Below the pieces are notes generated by a model. That model saw only the letters and a program-made list of their open reading frames with translations, searched no databases and was not told the DNA's origin. A stretch of DNA of 8,236 bases from Bacteroidales bacterium (GTDB lineage: Bacteria > Bacteroidota > Bacteroidia > Bacteroidales > UBA7960). The stretch is from the NCBI GenBank assembly GCA_007131125.1, contig SLRE01000151.1:1-8236 (forward strand), written 5' to 3'. Positions 6,077-8,236 of this stretch are shown piece after piece; the first letter of the stretch is position 1, and each line of letters opens with the position of its first letter. The translations under genes were made by a program, and so were the position numbers.

Positions 6077-6571
6077 TCAGGAAACCTGTAAAATGGTTAA
6101 GGCCGCAATGGCAGCAAGCAAAACCAAAATAATCGAATAAACGATCTTCCGGCTTCGGCGCAGATTCAGGTTTTCCTTTTTTATCTGGTTTTCAAACACA
6201 ATACGCCTCAATAAGCTTTTTACCCGCTCAAAAGCGGTTTCCCCTTTCACCACGTAATCATAAGCACCATGGTTAATGGTGTTGGTGGCGACCTCAAGGC
6301 TTTCCACTGCAGATAAAAAGATTATTTGTACATCAGGTATTCGCTTTTTCAGGATTTTTAACACCTCCAGACCATTCATCCTGTCTTCTCCCAGATTGTA
6401 ATCCAGCAAAATGATTTCCGGCTGCAAATTGAGCTTTTCAATACAGGCCTCCCCGTTTTCAAAAGTATGAACGTTTGCAAAGTTTTTGGTTTCCAAAACA
6501 TGTCGGGCAGCTTTGGCAAATGCAGGTTCGTCTTCAACAATAAAAATGCAGGTAGGGTCGGGACGGGTCAT
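6077..6571 (-). CDS. Receiver-domain protein with a C-terminal transmembrane helix
   Basis: A 164-residue protein. Residues 8-125 form a CheY-like receiver with all landmarks: acidic pair Glu13-Asp14 in IVEDE, phospho-acceptor Asp57 in LLDYN, switch Ser87 in FLSA, and conserved Lys109 in YVVKGE. There is no DNA-binding, enzymatic or kinase domain after it. A basic stretch (KKENLNLRRSRK, 131-142) leads into a hydrophobic segment at about 143-162 (IVYSIILVLLAAIAALTILQ) and the protein ends two residues later. This reads as a tail-anchored receiver, held on the inner membrane with the receiver in the cytoplasm (positive-inside rule; inference). It may act as a phosphate sink or through protein contacts, not as a transcription factor. 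No histidine kinase gene is adjacent in the window. It lies 136 bp upstream of the sirtuin on the same strand and is divergent from the cytochrome gene. No strict TAnnTTTG promoter is seen. Confidence 0.85.
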   Translation of the reverse strand: MTRPDPTCIFIVEDEPAFAKAARHVLETKNFANVHTFENGEACIEKLNLQPEIILLDYNLGEDRMNGLEVLKILKKRIPDVQIIFLSAVESLEVATNTINHGAYDYVVKGETAFERVKSLLRRIVFENQIKKENLNLRRSRKIVYSIILVLLAAIAALTILQVS

Positions 6572-6679
6572 TTAATTTATTCGAATTACTTTGCTCGGAA
6601 ACGAATATACAACTTTTTAACCAAAAAATCCACACCTCTAATTAAAACCATGTAGTAAAAATATCTGCATTAAATCCCG

Positions 6680-6689
6680 TGGAATTCCA
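6680..6689. repeat. 10-bp perfect palindrome (TGGAATTCCA)
   Basis: An uninterrupted self-complementary decamer in the intergenic region, 108 bp upstream of the receiver gene's ATG and one base from the larger inverted repeat at 6691-6717. Could be half of a compound operator. Nothing shows that a protein binds it. Confidence 0.35.
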
Positions 6690-6690
6690 A

Positions 6691-6717
6691 AATTTTTATT
6701 TAATCCAAATAAAAATT
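6691..6717. repeat. 11-bp perfect AT-only inverted repeat with 5-nt loop
   Basis: AATTTTTATTT (6691-6701) and AAATAAAAATT (6707-6717) are exact reverse complements separated by AATCC. Perfect symmetry over 11 bp with a hairpin-sized loop is more than I would expect by chance, although the AT richness raises the odds. There is no U-run after the stem on either strand, so it is not a classic terminator. Confidence 0.5.
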
Positions 6718-6808
6718 AATAATTTAAAAAACTGATTTAAAGATAACTAATCAAACTTTACAAAAAGTTATTCCTGAAAAATTTTTAGCTCGTTTCGGTT
6801 TATATGAA

Positions 6809-6816
6809 TATATTTG
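6809..6816 (+). promoter_or_regulatory. Putative -7 promoter element (TATATTTG) for the octaheme cytochrome gene
   Basis: TATATTTGC matches TAnnTTTG and is identical to the boxes proposed for two minus-strand genes at the left of the window. The expected -33 position (about 6785-6788) reads TTAG-like, a poor match. The gene may therefore need an activator. The implied leader is long, roughly 135 nt before the ATG at 6960. Confidence 0.35.
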
Positions 6817-6865
6817 CATTTACTGTTATTTTCGGTGGAAATTAGATTATCACGTTAAAATCAAA

Positions 6866-6902
6866 GGTTTTTTGCTGGAAAACCCTCTAAACTTTAACCA
6901 GC
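6866..6902 (+). other. Possible alternative stem-loops in the cytochrome mRNA leader
   Basis: GGTTTT (6866-6871) can pair with AAAACC (6879-6884). GCTGG (6874-6878), which lies mostly in that loop, can instead pair with CCAGC (6898-6902). The two pairings compete. Both are short, so this is a weak structural hint only. It matches no riboswitch class I recognise. Confidence 0.2.
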
Positions 6903-6933
6903 TTTAAACCATGATTCCATCCATGCAATTTCA

Positions 6934-6956
6934 TTTGATTGGTTTAACAAATCAAA
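6934..6956. repeat. TTTGATT-N9-AATCAAA dyad abutting the cytochrome start codon
   Basis: A perfect 7-bp inverted repeat, TTTGATT (6934-6940) and AATCAAA (6950-6956), ending 3 nt before the ATG at 6960. It contains TTGAT/ATCAA half-sites like those of FNR/CRP-family regulators, but spaced 11 bp apart, not 4. In RNA it could also form a stem just ahead of the start codon. Confidence 0.4.
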
Positions 6957-6959
6957 CAT

Positions 6960-8236
6960 ATGAAGAACATCATCACTTTTCTGTTTTCGGTGCTGGTTCC
7001 CCTGGTAATTATTACATTGGTTTTGCGGGACGCCCAAAAAGAGAATCTTTTGCTGGAGGAGCTCAAAGAGCAATACAGTGTCCCCCATATTCCCGGGGTT
7101 GACCACAGCAAGCATGAGGTATTGCAAAGAGATTTTGACAACCCTCACGAAATAACCGCTACCTGCATTTCCTGCCATACCGAGCGGGGAGAGGAGCTGC
7201 TCAACAGCTTTCATTTTACCTGGGAAAGGGAAGATTATATTCCCGGAAGAGGTGTTACCTACCTTGGAAAAAAGAACCTGCTGAACAACTTCTGCACCGG
7301 TATTTTTTCCAACGAGGCTACCTGCAATCGCTGCCATGCAGGCTTCGGATGGAAAGACCAGAATTTTGATTTCTCCAATCAATATAATGTAGATTGTCTG
7401 GTTTGCCACGACAATACCGGGGCTTATGAAAAAATGCGCGGTGGTGCGGGTTACCCTGTTCCCGGGCAGGACTTTCAAACCATTGTGCAGAATGTTGGAC
7501 GGCCCACAAAGGAAAACTGCGGTTATTGCCACTTTCACGGTGGAGGGGGAAACAATGTAAAGCATGGCGACCTGGAAATGGCCCTGCTGTCCGCACCCCG
7601 GGAAGTTGATGTACATATGGGCGTGGACGGGGTAAACATGAACTGTACCGATTGCCACATTACCACCAACCACCAGATGAAAGGACGTTATTATGGTGTT
7701 TCATCCTCCAACAGCAGGAGGGTGACCTGTGAGCAATGCCATACGGCCACTCCCCATCTCGACCGGGTACTGAACACCCATATTCCGAAAATCGCCTGCC
7801 AAACCTGCCATATCCCCGAATATGCAAAAGTAAATGCTACCAAAATGTTCTGGGACTGGTCTACGGCAGGCTACCTGGAAGAAGGAGAAGCCTTTGAATT
7901 GTTTGACAGCCTTGGCAACCCCATTTACCAATCCATTAAAGGAGATGCCGCCTGGGAAACCAATGTAGTGCCCGAATATTTTTGGTTTAACGGCACAGCC
8001 GACCATTTTTTGCTCTCAGACAAAGTGGATACTACCGAAGCTTTTCTGAGAATCAACACCCTTTTTGGAGATGCCGAAGATGAGCATTCACGCATCATAC
8101 CGGTAAAGGTGCATCGCGGAAGGCAACCCTATGACACCGAATACCTGAGCATTCTGCAGGCTAAACTTTGGGACCGGGAAGCCGGCAAAGGTGCACTTTG
8201 GATAGACCTGGACTGGGAAAGGGCCCTGGAAGAGGG
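6960..8236 (+). CDS. Octaheme c-type cytochrome, tetrathionate reductase (Otr) family, 3' end beyond window
   Basis: Open from ATG 6960 (in-frame TAA just upstream at 6945-6947) to the edge: 425 codons plus two bases. Residues 4-22 are hydrophobic without a clear cleavage site, so this is probably a periplasmic enzyme tethered by a signal anchor. Seven CXXCH heme motifs start at residues 69, 122, 146, 187, 229, 257 and 280. Diagnostic stretches are KKNLLNNFCTGI (104-115), CHAGFGWKD (125-133), VDCLVCHDNTGAYEK (144-158), HFHGGGGNNVKHGDL (191-205), CQTCHIPEYAK (280-290) and WDWSTAG (298-304). The order fits the octaheme tetrathionate reductase family. Shewanella Otr reduces tetrathionate, and also nitrite and hydroxylamine in vitro, at a lysine-ligated heme. 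Lys201 is the likely ligand here. Later residues VHRGRQPYDT (384-393) suit the C-terminal domain, and the eighth heme motif should follow outside. The true substrate is unknown. Redox partners are not in the window, and c-type maturation genes must exist elsewhere. Confidence 0.9.
   Translation, partial: MKNIITFLFSVLVPLVIITLVLRDAQKENLLLEELKEQYSVPHIPGVDHSKHEVLQRDFDNPHEITATCISCHTERGEELLNSFHFTWEREDYIPGRGVTYLGKKNLLNNFCTGIFSNEATCNRCHAGFGWKDQNFDFSNQYNVDCLVCHDNTGAYEKMRGGAGYPVPGQDFQTIVQNVGRPTKENCGYCHFHGGGGNNVKHGDLEMALLSAPREVDVHMGVDGVNMNCTDCHITTNHQMKGRYYGVSSSNSRRVTCEQCHTATPHLDRVLNTHIPKIACQTCHIPEYAKVNATKMFWDWSTAGYLEEGEAFELFDSLGNPIYQSIKGDAAWETNVVPEYFWFNGTADHFLLSDKVDTTEAFLRINTLFGDAEDEHSRIIPVKVHRGRQPYDTEYLSILQAKLWDREAGKGALWIDLDWERALEE

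Larger units (their letters stand above)
6572..6959. other. 388-bp AT-rich intergenic region between divergent genes
   Basis: No credible gene is present on either strand. The region is much more AT-rich than its flanks. It holds a 10-bp palindrome (6680-6689), an 11-bp perfect inverted repeat (6691-6717), a TGATT-N11-AATCA dyad (6733-6753), a TATATTTG promoter box (6809-6816), short alternative stems in the presumed leader (6866-6902) and a TTTGATT/AATCAAA dyad at 6934-6956 just before the cytochrome start. It must contain the control signals of both the receiver gene and the cytochrome gene. Confidence 0.6.

Noticed and set aside
6077..6087. CAGG-AAA-CCTG hairpin as terminator of the receiver gene
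   Set aside because: It has only four pairs with a 3-nt loop, lies inside the coding end and has no following T-run.
6935..6955. Canonical FNR box
   Set aside because: The half-sites TTGAT and ATCAA are present but 11 bp apart, not 4, and the position at the start codon is wrong for activation. Kept only as an unexplained dyad.
6894..7673. 259-residue minus-strand open frame opposite the cytochrome gene
   Set aside because: It is antisense to a gene with seven CXXCH motifs and a clear family match. Its translation has no recognisable domain and a composition typical of a shadow frame.
7701..8006. 101-residue minus-strand open frame
   Set aside because: It lies opposite the heme-motif region of the cytochrome gene. 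It is a shadow.

Overview
The window looks like a chromosomal segment of a Bacteroidota bacterium, probably a Bacteroidales/Marinilabiliales-like anaerobe or facultative anaerobe. Three things point there. It carries a PorT-type type IX secretion (T9SS) outer-membrane protein. Its SpoU methylase, cysteine-poor sirtuin and membrane-anchored conserved protein have Bacteroidota character. Gene starts lack Shine-Dalgarno sequences and are preceded by TAnnTTTG promoter elements typical of the phylum. No tRNA, rRNA, CRISPR array, insertion sequence or phage gene is visible.

Layout. Bases 1-120 (minus) hold the first 40 codons of thiS, the thiamine sulfur-carrier protein, cut by the window edge. Upstream of it on the same strand is a one-helix membrane-anchored conserved protein (203-718). 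A 195-bp divergent promoter region follows. Then comes a tight plus-strand cluster: aspartate-type aminotransferase (914-2107), heptose-7-phosphate kinase rfaE1 (2122-3138), pyridoxamine phosphate oxidase pdxH (3145-3789) and porT (3849-4598, GTG start). The first three are 6-14 bp apart and porT follows after 59 bp, so one transcript is likely. PdxH makes the PLP used by the aminotransferase. RfaE1 acts in ADP-heptose/LPS precursor synthesis. PorT belongs to the T9SS, which in several Bacteroidota anchors cargo to LPS.

Converging on porT with a 13-bp gap are three minus-strand genes: a SpoU/TrmH-family RNA 2'-O-methyltransferase (4612-5142), a CobB-like sirtuin (5245-5940) with the best promoter in the window, and a receiver-domain protein ending in a transmembrane helix (6077-6571).

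A 388-bp AT-rich intergenic region rich in inverted repeats (6572-6959) separates the receiver gene from a divergent plus-strand gene starting at 6960 and running off the right edge. I translated that gene by hand. It has an N-terminal membrane anchor and seven CXXCH heme motifs, with the layout of the octaheme tetrathionate reductase (Otr) family. The eighth heme motif is expected beyond the window.

Most of the window is ordinary core metabolism. The parts most worth a second look are the octaheme cytochrome (including a possible Asp-to-Asn change beside the active-site lysine), the dyads in front of it, the membrane-tethered receiver protein, and a sirtuin lacking the zinc-binding cysteines.
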